Assembly: GCF_004799665.1 (NCBI RefSeq)
Contig: NZ_CP031310.1
Span: 860,887 to 924,886, forward strand
DNA length: 64,000 nucleotides
Source of the DNA: Halapricum salinum
Lineage (GTDB): Archaea > Halobacteriota > Halobacteria > Halobacteriales > Haloarculaceae
Direction: 5' to 3'
This document shows positions 57,116 to 64,000 of this stretch, in pieces. The notes beneath the pieces are model-generated. The model was not told where the DNA came from. It saw nothing but the letters and a program-made list of their open reading frames with translations, and ran no database searches. How positions within the stretch are numbered: position 1 is the stretch's first letter; every line of letters starts with the position of its first letter. The position numbers and the translations under genes were made by a program.

Positions 57116-57529
57116 ATGGCCCGCGACCGGATCGGGGTGGCCACGTGGGCGCTGGGGCTCGGGATGACGACCGGGCTGGTCGTCAGTGCAGTCACGCGAC
57201 CACCGGCGGCGCTCTCGACGATCCAGTTTACCCTCCTGCTCGCGCTCGCGAGCGGACTCGTTCTCGCGGGCCTGCTGTGGACTCGCTGGGAGCAGTGGCT
57301 CGTCTTCGGCGGCTGGCTCGGGATCGCCGTCTACTTCTCGACGCTGTTCGTCGGGAGCGTCGTCCTCGGCGGGGTTCCCGGGCTCGCAGTCGCCGACGGA
57401 CCGGCCCGGACTGTCGTCCAGTTGCTCGGGAGTACGGTCGCGTTCGCCATCACCGTCTGGGTGTGTTTCTACGGCGGCGCGCAGGTGATTCTCGACCGGG
57501 TGGCGTCGCGTCTCGACCTCGACATCTGA
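57116..57529 (+). CDS. Small membrane protein of unknown function
   Basis: The 137-residue protein has four predicted spans (GVATWALGLGMTTGLVVSAV, FTLLLALASGLVLAGLLW, WLVFGGWLGIAVYFSTLFVG, TVAFAITVWVCFYGGAQVIL). The start codon directly follows the stop of the HAD gene (TAGATG), so it is translationally coupled to it. I recognise no family with a known function. The short C-terminus is acidic. Confidence 0.78.
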   Translation: MARDRIGVATWALGLGMTTGLVVSAVTRPPAALSTIQFTLLLALASGLVLAGLLWTRWEQWLVFGGWLGIAVYFSTLFVGSVVLGGVPGLAVADGPARTVVQLLGSTVAFAITVWVCFYGGAQVILDRVASRLDLDI

Positions 57530-57575
57530 TATCCGGTAGCGCTACGCTTATTCGCCTCTCGCCGAACAGTCGCGT

Positions 57576-58244
57576 ATGGAGATCGCAATACTCGGCGGTA
57601 CTGGAGACATCGGCCAGGGACTGGCGCTGCGGTGGGGCTACGACACCGACCACGACCTCGTGATCGGCTCGCGCGAGCAGACCAAAGCCCGAACCAAAGC
57701 CGAGGAATACGAGACGGAACTGGACAGCCGCAGCCGCGAGGTGTCGATCGGCGCGGCCGAGAACTCCGAGGCTGCCGCCGGAGCCGACGTCGTCGTCGCG
57801 GCCGTCCCGGCCTACCACCTCGCGGATACGATCGAATCCGTCGCCGACGCCCTGGATGATGAATCGATCCTCGTCACTCCAGCCGTCGGGATGAAACGCG
57901 ACGAGGCCGGCTTTCACTACAACCGCCCCGGGGCCGGCAGCGTGACTGCGCTAGCCGCCGAGGCCGCGCCCGAGGAGGTTCCGGTAGTCGGCGCGTTCCA
58001 CAACCTCCCCGCGGATCGGCTGGCCAACCTCGACGCCGACCTCGGGATCGATACGTTGCTGGTCGGCGAGGACGCCGATGCCAGGGACATCGTCGCGGAT
58101 CTCGCCGCCGGGATCGAGGGACTGCGCCCACTGGACGCGGGTGGACTCGCCAACGCTGCCGAGATCGAAGGGCTGACCCCCCTGCTCATCAACGTCGCTC
58201 AACATAACGACGGCCTGCACGACCTCGGCGTTCGGTTCGACTGA
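57576..58244 (+). CDS. npdG: F420H2:NADP oxidoreductase (NpdG/Fno)
   Basis: The 222-residue protein has the NADP-binding motif IAILGGTGDIGQGLALRW (about 3-20) and VIGSREQTKARTKAEEY, which binds the 2'-phosphate. Further motifs are VVVAAVPAYHLADTIE, TPAVGMKRDEAGFHYNRPGA and VVGAFHNLPADRLA, all typical of Fno. It moves hydride between coenzyme F420 and NADP. The gene has its own start 46 bases after the membrane-protein gene. Haloarchaea make F420, so the activity is expected. Confidence 0.92.
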   Translation: MEIAILGGTGDIGQGLALRWGYDTDHDLVIGSREQTKARTKAEEYETELDSRSREVSIGAAENSEAAAGADVVVAAVPAYHLADTIESVADALDDESILVTPAVGMKRDEAGFHYNRPGAGSVTALAAEAAPEEVPVVGAFHNLPADRLANLDADLGIDTLLVGEDADARDIVADLAAGIEGLRPLDAGGLANAAEIEGLTPLLINVAQHNDGLHDLGVRFD

Positions 58245-58313
58245 TCGCCGCCGGGCAGTCGGTTCGAGTGGCGAAGGTTGAAACTTATTAACTCGGCCCC
58301 TCTCTATTAGTAC

Positions 58314-58733
58314 ATGACTGTCGCGAGCGTCTCGATGCCAGAAGAGTTGTTGAATCGAATCGACGAGTTCGCAGAGGAGCACGGCTATACCGGGCGGAGT
58401 GAGGTCTTGCGGGAAGCCGCGCGGAACCTGATGGGCGAGTTCGAGGACAAGCAACTGGAGGACCGGGAGCTGCTGGGCGTAGTGACCGTCCTGTTCGACT
58501 ACGAGACGACCAACGCCGAGCAGCGCATGATGCAGCTGCGCCACGAGTACGACGCGCTGGTCTCCTCGAACTTCCACAGCCACGTCGGCGACCACCAGTG
58601 TATGGAGCTGTTCATCCTGGAGGGGCAACTCGAAGACATCTCGACGTTCGTCGGGAAGATCCGGGCCACTCAGGGGACGACGACCGTCGATTATTCGGTC
58701 ACGCCGATGGATGCGACTGGTCCCCTGGCCTAG
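58314..58733 (+). CDS. nikR: NikR nickel-responsive regulator
   Basis: The 139-residue protein has an N-terminal RHH DNA-binding domain ([20 protein letters not shown]) and a C-terminal ACT-like domain with the full nickel site: His in MQLRHEYD, His-x-His in [10 protein letters not shown], and Cys in QCMELFIL, matching H76, H87, H89 and C95 of E. coli NikR. It should repress nickel uptake when Ni is plentiful. No nickel transporter, urease or hydrogenase gene is in the window, so its targets lie elsewhere. A box A (CTTATTA, about 58281-58287) is 27-33 bases upstream. Confidence 0.93.
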   Translation: MTVASVSMPEELLNRIDEFAEEHGYTGRSEVLREAARNLMGEFEDKQLEDRELLGVVTVLFDYETTNAEQRMMQLRHEYDALVSSNFHSHVGDHQCMELFILEGQLEDISTFVGKIRATQGTTTVDYSVTPMDATGPLA

Positions 58734-58764
58734 GAATTGTTTTCGCTGCTGGCGATAGTTCGAG

Positions 58765-59309
58765 TATGGCGTGCGCTGGCGAGTGTGCCGAACGGAGTGA
58801 GGCCACGAGTCAGGAGCGAGACCGACGGTCTCGCTGGCCCTGCGGGCGACCCGTGAGTCGCCCGCAGAACAGCGTCGCGCGAGGGACGAATGAGTGACCA
58901 CCGGGAACGAATGAGTCGGTTGGGGAGGGTGTGGCTGCGGTGGGTGGGACTGAAAGGGGCCGTACTCTCGGCGACGTCCGAAAATCGCGTACGCGATTTT
59001 CGGTTGACAACGGAGTGAGGAGCGCAGCGAGCCCCCCGAGTCGAGAGTACGGGGGCTTTCTGGACCTGCGGAACTGCAGAGTAGACTCAGAAAGCCCCGA
59101 CAGGGTCGGAGGCTGCGGCTCGCTGTGCTCCTCGGCCTTCGGCCTGCGGTGCTTGCGTCGCCTCGCTCTCCGACCCTGTCGCCCCTTTCAGTCCCACCCA
59201 CCGCACAGCGCCCACGCCACGCCCTCCCCAGCCGACTCACTCGCCTGCGGCTCGTTCGTCCCTCGCACGCTGCTGGCTCAGCAGAGACGCTTCGCCAGCG
59301 CGCGCCACA
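58765..59309. other. 545-base non-coding element that folds as a four-way junction
   Basis: There is no credible gene between nikR and trx. The outer arms are complementary: a perfect 25-bp pair (58936-58960 with 59181-59205, containing GGGACTGAAAGGGGC), continuing outward with gaps to TATGGCGTGCGCTGGCG at 58765-58781 against 59293-59309 (15 of 17 matching). Inside are three closed stems: A, CCGTACTCTCG (58960-58970)/59042-59052, enclosing a perfect 26-base palindrome at 58978-59003; B, GGGGCTTTCTG (59052-59062)/59088-59098; C, a perfect 13-bp stem CGACAGGGTCGGA (59098-59110)/59169-59181, with a GGCC-TTC-GGCC tip. Adjacent stems share their junction base, leaving none unpaired. It shares the GGACTGAAAGGG motif with 5272-5861. 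Confidence 0.8.
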
Positions 59310-59370
59310 TTCCGTCCAGCACCAACGACTAGCCGACTATCGTCAACGAGTCGAAAAGCGACAGAAATGC

Positions 59371-59637
59371 CTAGGCGCCGGCTTTCTGGAGGGCGGATTC
59401 GATGTCCTCGGCCTGGGTAACGCCGATGAAGCGCTCGACGATGCCGTCGTCGTTCTCGATGACGAGCGTGGGCAGCGAGCGGACCTGATATTCGTTGGCG
59501 ACATCCTGTTCGGCGTCGACGTCGATCTTCTCGAACTCGACGTCGGGATACTCCGCTTCGAGGTCTTCGAGGATCGGATCCTGGGTCTTACAGGGGCCAC
59601 ACCAGTCTGCATAGAAGTCCTTGAGCGTGACAGTCAT
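59371..59637 (-). CDS. trx: Thioredoxin
   Basis: The 88-residue short thioredoxin has the active site FYADWCGPCKTQDP, EFEKIDVDAEQDVANEY, and the cis-Pro segment VRSLPTLVIEND. It reduces protein disulfides in the cytoplasm. The true start is the ATG at 59637 (MTVTLKDFYADWCG); the frame is open upstream, but a TTATC box A at 59667-59675 lies about 30-38 bases before this start. The 3' end borders the structured element. Confidence 0.93.
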   Translation of the reverse strand: MTVTLKDFYADWCGPCKTQDPILEDLEAEYPDVEFEKIDVDAEQDVANEYQVRSLPTLVIENDDGIVERFIGVTQAEDIESALQKAGA

Positions 59638-59666
59638 GCGTCCGTCGATAGTAGCCGAGCGGTTCT

Positions 59667-59675
59667 GATAAGGGT
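59667..59675 (-). promoter_or_regulatory. Box A of the thioredoxin gene
   Basis: CCCTTATCA on the minus strand, about 30-38 bases upstream of the ATG at 59637. Confidence 0.5.
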
Positions 59676-59779
59676 TTTCACTACGTGCGTCCGGGCGGCC
59701 AGACCACCGATCGCAGATCCAGACACGGCACCGATCCTGGGTCGAAACACTTAGGCCCCAGAACGCCCGAGAAGGGAGT

Positions 59780-59935
59780 ATGAGCTCAAGCGACGGCGGC
59801 GGACTGATGTCCAGTGCCGGCCTCGTCCGGTACTTCGACGCCGAGGACCGCAACGCGATCCGAATCGACCCCAAGACGGTGGTCGCCTTCGGCGCGATGA
59901 GCGGCATCCTCATCCTCATGCTGAACGCCCTGTGA
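59780..59935 (+). CDS. secG: Protein translocase Sec61-beta subunit
   Basis: The short 51-residue product is clearly recognisable: [20 protein letters not shown], then [20 protein letters not shown], and a single C-terminal membrane span ([11 protein letters not shown]). Archaeal Sec61-beta is the small third subunit of the SecYE translocon and sits with its N-terminus in the cytoplasm. The CTTAGG box 24-32 bases upstream fits a leaderless mRNA. The MITE-like element begins at its last base. Confidence 0.95.
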   Translation: MSSSDGGGLMSSAGLVRYFDAEDRNAIRIDPKTVVAFGAMSGILILMLNAL

Positions 59936-60016
59936 TAGTGATTACTGTAGGTCTGTTCCAAATCGACAGCCCGGGGTCGGGCGGTCGGAGTGGTAAATCG
60001 CTACAGTAATCACTAT
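59935..60016. mobile_element. 82-base MITE-like element with 16-bp perfect terminal inverted repeats
   Basis: ATAGTGATTACTGTAG (59935-59950) and its exact complement CTACAGTAATCACTAT (60001-60016) bound a 50-base interior without coding capacity. Counting the repeats from GTGATTAC inwards, both ends are flanked by TA, as expected for TA-targeting (IS630/mariner-like) elements. It sits right behind the secG stop and may also act as its 3' hairpin. No transposase is encoded. Confidence 0.65.
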
Positions 60017-60084
60017 AAATCGCCCCGACCCACTGGAGCCCGGACCGCGATATTTTCAACGACGGGCCGCCAACCCGCGGCCAC

Positions 60085-60459
60085 ATGCACTTCGACCAGC
60101 GCACCCAGCAAGCGCTCCGCGAGGCCGGCCTCGAAACCACCGAAATCGAGGCTATCTCCGAGTCTGTCGTCGCGGCCACGCGCGACGCCGCCGACGCACT
60201 CGAAGCCTTCTTCGATGGACGAGAGACCGTCTACTCCGATATGGACATGGCCCACAGCGCCGGTGACACCGTCGAGCACACGATCGAGTACTGCGATCTG
60301 TTCACCCACGCCGCCGACATCCGGGGCTACCTTCGCTTCGACACCTGGGGTGTGCCCGTCGAGGGCGGGCGCGTCCTCGACGACGATTTGATCGAACTCA
60401 GCCTCGGGCCGACCGTCAACGAACGCGTCCGATTCGCACCCGATCCCGGGGAGCTATGA
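60085..60459 (+). CDS. Conserved haloarchaeal protein upstream of FAU-1
   Basis: The 124-residue acidic protein is helical at first (DQRTQQALREAGLETTEIEAISESVV) and then alpha/beta (TVYSDMDMAHSAGDTVEHTIEY, GYLRFDTWGVPVEGGRV). I recognise no functional family. Its stop overlaps the FAU-1 start by four bases (ATGA), so both are translated from one mRNA and may act in the same RNA-related process. Confidence 0.78.
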   Translation: MHFDQRTQQALREAGLETTEIEAISESVVAATRDAADALEAFFDGRETVYSDMDMAHSAGDTVEHTIEYCDLFTHAADIRGYLRFDTWGVPVEGGRVLDDDLIELSLGPTVNERVRFAPDPGEL

Positions 60460-61865
60460 CCGACGCCAGCGAGTCGAGCGACGACCCCACCGGCGTCAAG
60501 ATCCGCGGGATCTACACGACCGCGCTGACCCACCTGCTCGCCGAGCGCGACGGCGTCGAGGTCGTCCAGCCCTCCCCGGTCATCGCGGATCGATTCGGTC
60601 GGGACCTCCCGCTCGAACCCGCCGAGGCGACCGTCTGGACGACCGACGACCGGCAGGGCGTCGGGGTCGTCGGCCCCGCCGCGACAGCGATCCGTGAGGT
60701 CCTCGCGAGCGTCGGCCGCGACACCCTCACCTGGGAAGATTCCGCCCCACAGGGTGCGGTCGTCGACGGGACCGTCACCGAGACGAAAGGCAGCGGCGCG
60801 ATCGTCGATCTCGGTGATCGGTCGGGCTTTCTCCCGTTCTCCAATAGCGACGACCACGTCGAGACCGGCGACGACCTGCGCGTGCAGGTGGCCGAGCCAC
60901 GCGCGCCCTGGGATAACGGGCGCCCCGTCCTCGACACCGCGCTCGATGTCGAGCGCCCCCTGGTCACGCTCGTCCGCGACGGCGCGAGTCGAGCGAGCGG
61001 CCAGCCCGAACTCGCCGAACTGCTCCCGACCGACCCGCCCGAGGGCTGGCGCGCTCGCTGGGGCCGTGCCGCCGACGACGCCGGGCTCGACGCGCTCGGG
61101 GACGCCCTCGACGCGGCAGTCGAACGGGCAAACTCACTCGACGCCGCACTCGACGCCGCAGGCGACATCGCAGAGCCTCCCCGCACCGTCTTCGAGGGTC
61201 AGCCCACCGTCTGGGCGTGGTTCGGCCGGGAGTCCCGGTTCGCACTCGACGAGCAACGCCGCGAGGTGACGACGACCATGGCCGGCCACCACCGGATCAA
61301 GGCCGGCGACGAGCGCGCCAGCGCCGCCGTCGACTTCGTCGAGGCCGTCTGTGACGGTGACGGCGCGTTCCCCTTCGAAGCAGTCACGCGCCAGTTCGGG
61401 CCTACCGAGGGCGAGACGATCGCGATCGACCACGGCAAGCCCGCAGGCCACTGCATCCGCCTGGGGCGCGGTGAGATCACCGACTACGACTCGGACGGGA
61501 CGGTCAGGGTCGAACGAGAGATGAGCCCCGGCGGGACCTACGACGGCCTCGGGATCGATCGCCAGGCCGGCGACGTCGCGATCACGAAACTCACCGAGGG
61601 TAAGTGGTGGTATCCGACGATCTATCGCGGGAGCGACGGCGAAAAGCGGGGGACGTACGTCAACGTCTGCACGCCGGTCGAGATCTTCCCCGACAGTGTG
61701 CGCTACGTCGACCTGCACGTCGACGTCGTCAAACACGCCGACGGCACAGTAGAGCGCGTCGACGACGACGAACTCGACGCCGCCGTCGAGGCCGGCCACG
61801 TCCCAGAAGCCCTGGCGGAGAAGGCGCGCGCGGTCGCCAGCGCCGTCGAGAACGCCCTGTCGTGA
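60456..61865 (+). CDS. fau-1: FAU-1, AU-rich RNA-binding protein/ribonuclease
   Basis: The 469-residue protein has an N-terminal RNase E/G-like region (VKIRGIYTTALTHLLAERDG), with an S1-like domain about 100-155 (PQGAVVDGTVTETKGSGAIVDLG, SGFLPF). The C-terminal DUF402 domain (about 290-460) has TIAIDHGKPAGHCIRLGRGEI, GTYVNVCTPVEIFPDSVRYVDLHVD in two parts. The founding member, from Pyrococcus furiosus, binds AU-rich RNA and has been linked to rRNA processing. It is coupled to the small upstream gene by a 4-base overlap and converges on the LVIVD gene. Confidence 0.93.
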   Translation: MTDASESSDDPTGVKIRGIYTTALTHLLAERDGVEVVQPSPVIADRFGRDLPLEPAEATVWTTDDRQGVGVVGPAATAIREVLASVGRDTLTWEDSAPQGAVVDGTVTETKGSGAIVDLGDRSGFLPFSNSDDHVETGDDLRVQVAEPRAPWDNGRPVLDTALDVERPLVTLVRDGASRASGQPELAELLPTDPPEGWRARWGRAADDAGLDALGDALDAAVERANSLDAALDAAGDIAEPPRTVFEGQPTVWAWFGRESRFALDEQRREVTTTMAGHHRIKAGDERASAAVDFVEAVCDGDGAFPFEAVTRQFGPTEGETIAIDHGKPAGHCIRLGRGEITDYDSDGTVRVEREMSPGGTYDGLGIDRQAGDVAITKLTEGKWWYPTIYRGSDGEKRGTYVNVCTPVEIFPDSVRYVDLHVDVVKHADGTVERVDDDELDAAVEAGHVPEALAEKARAVASAVENALS

Positions 61866-61869
61866 CGCG

Positions 61870-63384
61870 CTACTGATCTCCTTCGCGTCGCTGTCGCAGT
61901 GCGTACCAACCGCCCGCTGCCAGCCCCGTCAGTGCCGAGAGCGTCCCGAATCCGGGACCCGAACCCGAGCCGGACTCGGAGGGCGTGGAGTCGTCGGTGG
62001 TCGGCGCAGCGTCGGATCCGTCGCCGGGCGATGTCTTGCGGTCGGCCGGCTCGGTGGTCTGGGAGGGGTCGTCGGCCGGCGTTTCCGTATCGGGCGTCGG
62101 CGACTCGGGCGTCGGCGTCGACGTGCGCGGTCGTGTGGCGACCGTTTCGGTCTCTGCGGTCGGAATCGGGAACGTGAACAGCCCGGCCGTCGTGTCCGCA
62201 TTTCGACTACTGATCGAAGAGGCGATCACGCAGTCGTCGGTCGCCATCGCGGTGAAAAAGGAGACGCGATCGCGGTCTTCCCAAAAGACCATCTCCGCCG
62301 GTGTCTCGGAATCGGAGACGTCGTGGACCGAGACGCCACCGCGGTACCACGAGGCGTAGAGCCGGTCGTTCCGGAAGTCGAAGTTGTGCGCGGTCGTCCA
62401 GACCCCGGCAGTCGTCGGCTCGGGCGTCCGCGGAGGCTCGATCGCCGCCAACTGCTGGGGGTCGGTCGGCGTCGAGATGTCGTAGAGTTCGATCCCGCCC
62501 GGGCCGCCGACGTACTGGTCGTCGGGGTCGTAATCCCAGGCTTCCGAGCCGACCGCCAGCAGATCGGCGGACTCGTCGACGCTGACGTAGTGGTCGTTAC
62601 CTGGGAGTTCGGTGTACTCGGAACCTGGATCGCTGATCGACGCCAGTTCCCCGTGCGATCGCCCCCGGACTTGCGAGACGGCCGACATCGCGGACGGATC
62701 GCTGACGTCGACGATCCAGGTGCCGGCGTCCCAGTGGGCGATGTACGCACGCCCCTCCTGAACGTAGACGTCGTGGATGACCCAGAGATACCCCTCGACG
62801 TCGGACCAGGCGTCGTCGTAGTCGAGCAAGGACCACCGCCCCACCTCCTGTGGATCGTCGTCACTGCAGTCGACGGCGACGAGTTCGTTCTCGACGAAAT
62901 CGTTGCCGGTGAGATAGGCCACGCCGTCGTCGAAGGCCATGTTGTGAATCGGAAAGTCGGTCTCGTAGAAGGCCACCTGCTCGGGACTGGCGGGATCGGC
63001 GACGTCGTAGAGCAGAACGCCCGTCAGCTCCGGGCCGCCGTTCGCTGGCCCGGCGACGGCCAGTCGATCGCCGTCGATTTTGACGTCGTAGATTCCCTGG
63101 AGCGGCCCGTTCTCGCGATCGGCGAGCAATCCGCGCGGGTTCGCGAGCACCGTCGGATCGGCCGGATCGGTGATATCGACGGTCGCGAAGCCGTCGAGCG
63201 TGGCCACGTAGGCCGTCTCGCCGTCAGGTCCGGCGACGGCGTCGTGGGTCCCGTCGATCTCGATCGAGCCGAGTGGTTCGAACGTCTCGACCTGTGCGGC
63301 TGTGTCGGTACTCCCATACCCCCCACCCACCAGCGGTGACGCGAGGAGGGCGCCGGTCGTCGCGAGGTACGTTCGGCGTCGCAT
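61870..63384 (-). CDS. Secreted LVIVD beta-propeller protein with PGF-CTERM anchor
   Basis: The ATG at 63384 gives 504 residues. The N-terminus RRRTYLATTGALLASPLVGG looks like a Tat signal. Residues 40-420 hold LVIVD-type blades (ATVDITDPADPTVLA, GVLLYDVADPASPEQV, GTWIVDVSDPSAMS, GGIELYDISTPTDPQQ, GGVSVHDVSDSETPAE), forming a propeller. A Thr/Pro-rich stalk (about 425-475) precedes GPGFGTLSALTGLAAGGWYA and the basic RQRR, the PGF-CTERM signal cut and lipid-linked by archaeosortase A. It should end up on the cell surface. The binding partner is unknown. The gene converges on fau-1. Confidence 0.9.
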   Translation of the reverse strand: MRRRTYLATTGALLASPLVGGGYGSTDTAAQVETFEPLGSIEIDGTHDAVAGPDGETAYVATLDGFATVDITDPADPTVLANPRGLLADRENGPLQGIYDVKIDGDRLAVAGPANGGPELTGVLLYDVADPASPEQVAFYETDFPIHNMAFDDGVAYLTGNDFVENELVAVDCSDDDPQEVGRWSLLDYDDAWSDVEGYLWVIHDVYVQEGRAYIAHWDAGTWIVDVSDPSAMSAVSQVRGRSHGELASISDPGSEYTELPGNDHYVSVDESADLLAVGSEAWDYDPDDQYVGGPGGIELYDISTPTDPQQLAAIEPPRTPEPTTAGVWTTAHNFDFRNDRLYASWYRGGVSVHDVSDSETPAEMVFWEDRDRVSFFTAMATDDCVIASSISSRNADTTAGLFTFPIPTAETETVATRPRTSTPTPESPTPDTETPADDPSQTTEPADRKTSPGDGSDAAPTTDDSTPSESGSGSGPGFGTLSALTGLAAGGWYALRQRREGDQ

Positions 63385-63454
63385 ACCCACAGATAGGCCA
63401 GCACACACTTCAGCGTGACTCTGCGAAACGACGAGAAAGGACGTCCAGCCTGAC

Positions 63455-64000
63455 TCAGAAGTTGACGCTGAACCCGCCGTCGCGGCCGCCGCCGTCGTTG
63501 CCACCGGGGAGGTTGGGCACGAGCCACGAAAGGAACGCGTCGGGGCTGCGCGTCTGTAGCCACACCTTCCCCGGCCCCGTAAACTCACAGACCAGCCCCT
63601 CGCCGCTGAACAGCGTCGACTTCAGCCCGCCGACCTTCTTGACGTTGAACTCTGTCGTCCCCTCGAAGGCGACGATGTGGCCCGTGTCGACGACGTAGGA
63701 CTCGCCGGCGTCGAGTTCTTTTTCCTGAATCGCGCCGTAACTGGAGAGGAACGTCGATCCCGTCCCTGTGAGTTCGAGCAGGAACAGCCCCTCGCCGCCG
63801 AAGAAGGTCTTGCCGCCCCCGAACTTCGTGTCGATCTCGACGTTGGGCTCGGCCGCGACGAACGATCCGGACTGGACGTAGATCGTGTTCTGGTTCAGGC
63901 CGTACTGGATCACGTCACCCGGCAGCGGCGGCGCGAGCGTGACGTGGCCCGGCCGGTTCGCCGTGAACGTGTTCATGAAGAAGGACTCGCCGCCGAATGC
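63455..64000 (-). CDS. AIM24/TIGR00266-family protein, 5' end outside the window
   Basis: The frame is open to the last base (AFGGESFFMNTFTANRPGHVT in two parts at the edge), so the start lies beyond the window; about 181 residues are visible. Motifs of the AIM24 beta-barrel family are clear: GGESFFMNTFTA, ALPG-like PPLPGDVIQYGL, FFGGEGLFLLELTGTGSTFL, and LFSGEGLVCEFTGPGKVWLQT. The fold is a trimer-forming beta barrel. Its role in Archaea is unknown, while yeast AIM24 acts in mitochondrial membrane organisation. The Gly-rich C-terminus (GGNDGGGRDGG) is usual. Confidence 0.92.
   Translation of the reverse strand, partial: AFGGESFFMNTFTANRPGHVTLAPPLPGDVIQYGLNQNTIYVQSGSFVAAEPNVEIDTKFGGGKTFFGGEGLFLLELTGTGSTFLSSYGAIQEKELDAGESYVVDTGHIVAFEGTTEFNVKKVGGLKSTLFSGEGLVCEFTGPGKVWLQTRSPDAFLSWLVPNLPGGNDGGGRDGGFSVNF

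Noticed and set aside
59125-59754. A 209-codon plus-strand frame over the structured element and trx
   Set aside because: It starts in the inverted-repeat element and continues antisense to the thioredoxin gene; no homology.

Overview
The window is a piece of a halophilic archaeon (class Halobacteria). The base composition is high-GC, the proteins are very acidic, and most genes look leaderless: an AT-rich box A sits about 25-30 bases upstream of the start codon and no ribosome binding site is visible. Several genes are archaeal (Hef, thermosome, archaemetzincin, Sec61-beta, FAU-1, an F420-dependent NADP reductase) or typical of haloarchaea (Tat lipoproteins, a PGF-CTERM protein). A member of the Haloarculaceae is plausible, but this cannot be fixed from the sequence alone.

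Layout. 1-1.1 kb: a TnpB gene cut by the window edge. 1.2-7.6 kb: a DUF309 protein, a redoxin, the fork helicase/nuclease Hef, a 980-base non-coding stretch full of inverted repeats, and a thermosome subunit with a strong promoter. 7.7-14.8 kb: a degenerate amidohydrolase, a glycosyltransferase, two membrane proteins (one with five UPF0339/DUF1508 repeats), an orphan DUF4255 (Pvc16-like) protein, a NYN nuclease and an HNH/NUMOD3 endonuclease. 14.85 kb: tRNA-Glu followed by tRNA-derived fragments that look like integration scars. 15.2-17.4 kb: an SDR and SufS.

17.5-31.6 kb is the main accessory locus. It has two related Tat lipoproteins, a CoxG protein, a flavin reductase, a NitT/TauT-type ABC importer (ATPase, lipoprotein, permease), a regulator, a second binding-protein homologue without a signal peptide, a three-subunit molybdenum hydroxylase (2Fe-2S, FAD and Mo subunits joined by 4-base overlaps), a second CoxG, XdhC and a MocA-like nucleotidyltransferase. 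Together these suggest uptake and hydroxylation of an unknown small molecule, with dedicated cofactor maturation. The Mo subunit has Thr where the family normally has its catalytic Glu.

31.6-43.9 kb: a three-domain Ig-like protein, a DoxX protein, a NUDIX hydrolase, a DrrAB-type exporter divergent from NmrA-like reductases and a TetR regulator (with matching palindromes), an aldo/keto reductase, an M24 peptidase, several small haloarchaeal proteins and a queuosine/archaeosine-precursor transporter. 44.2-54.3 kb: IleRS, with a relic of a second ileS tail beside it, a histidine kinase and two tandem GH31 glucosidases. 54.3-64 kb: an SDR, a thioredoxin-fold protein, archaemetzincin, a HAD phosphatase, Fno/NpdG, NikR, a 545-base non-coding element that folds into a near-perfect four-way junction, thioredoxin, Sec61-beta, an 82-base MITE-like element, FAU-1, an LVIVD/PGF-CTERM surface protein and a partial AIM24 protein. 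No CRISPR array, rRNA, SRP RNA or RNase P RNA was recognised.
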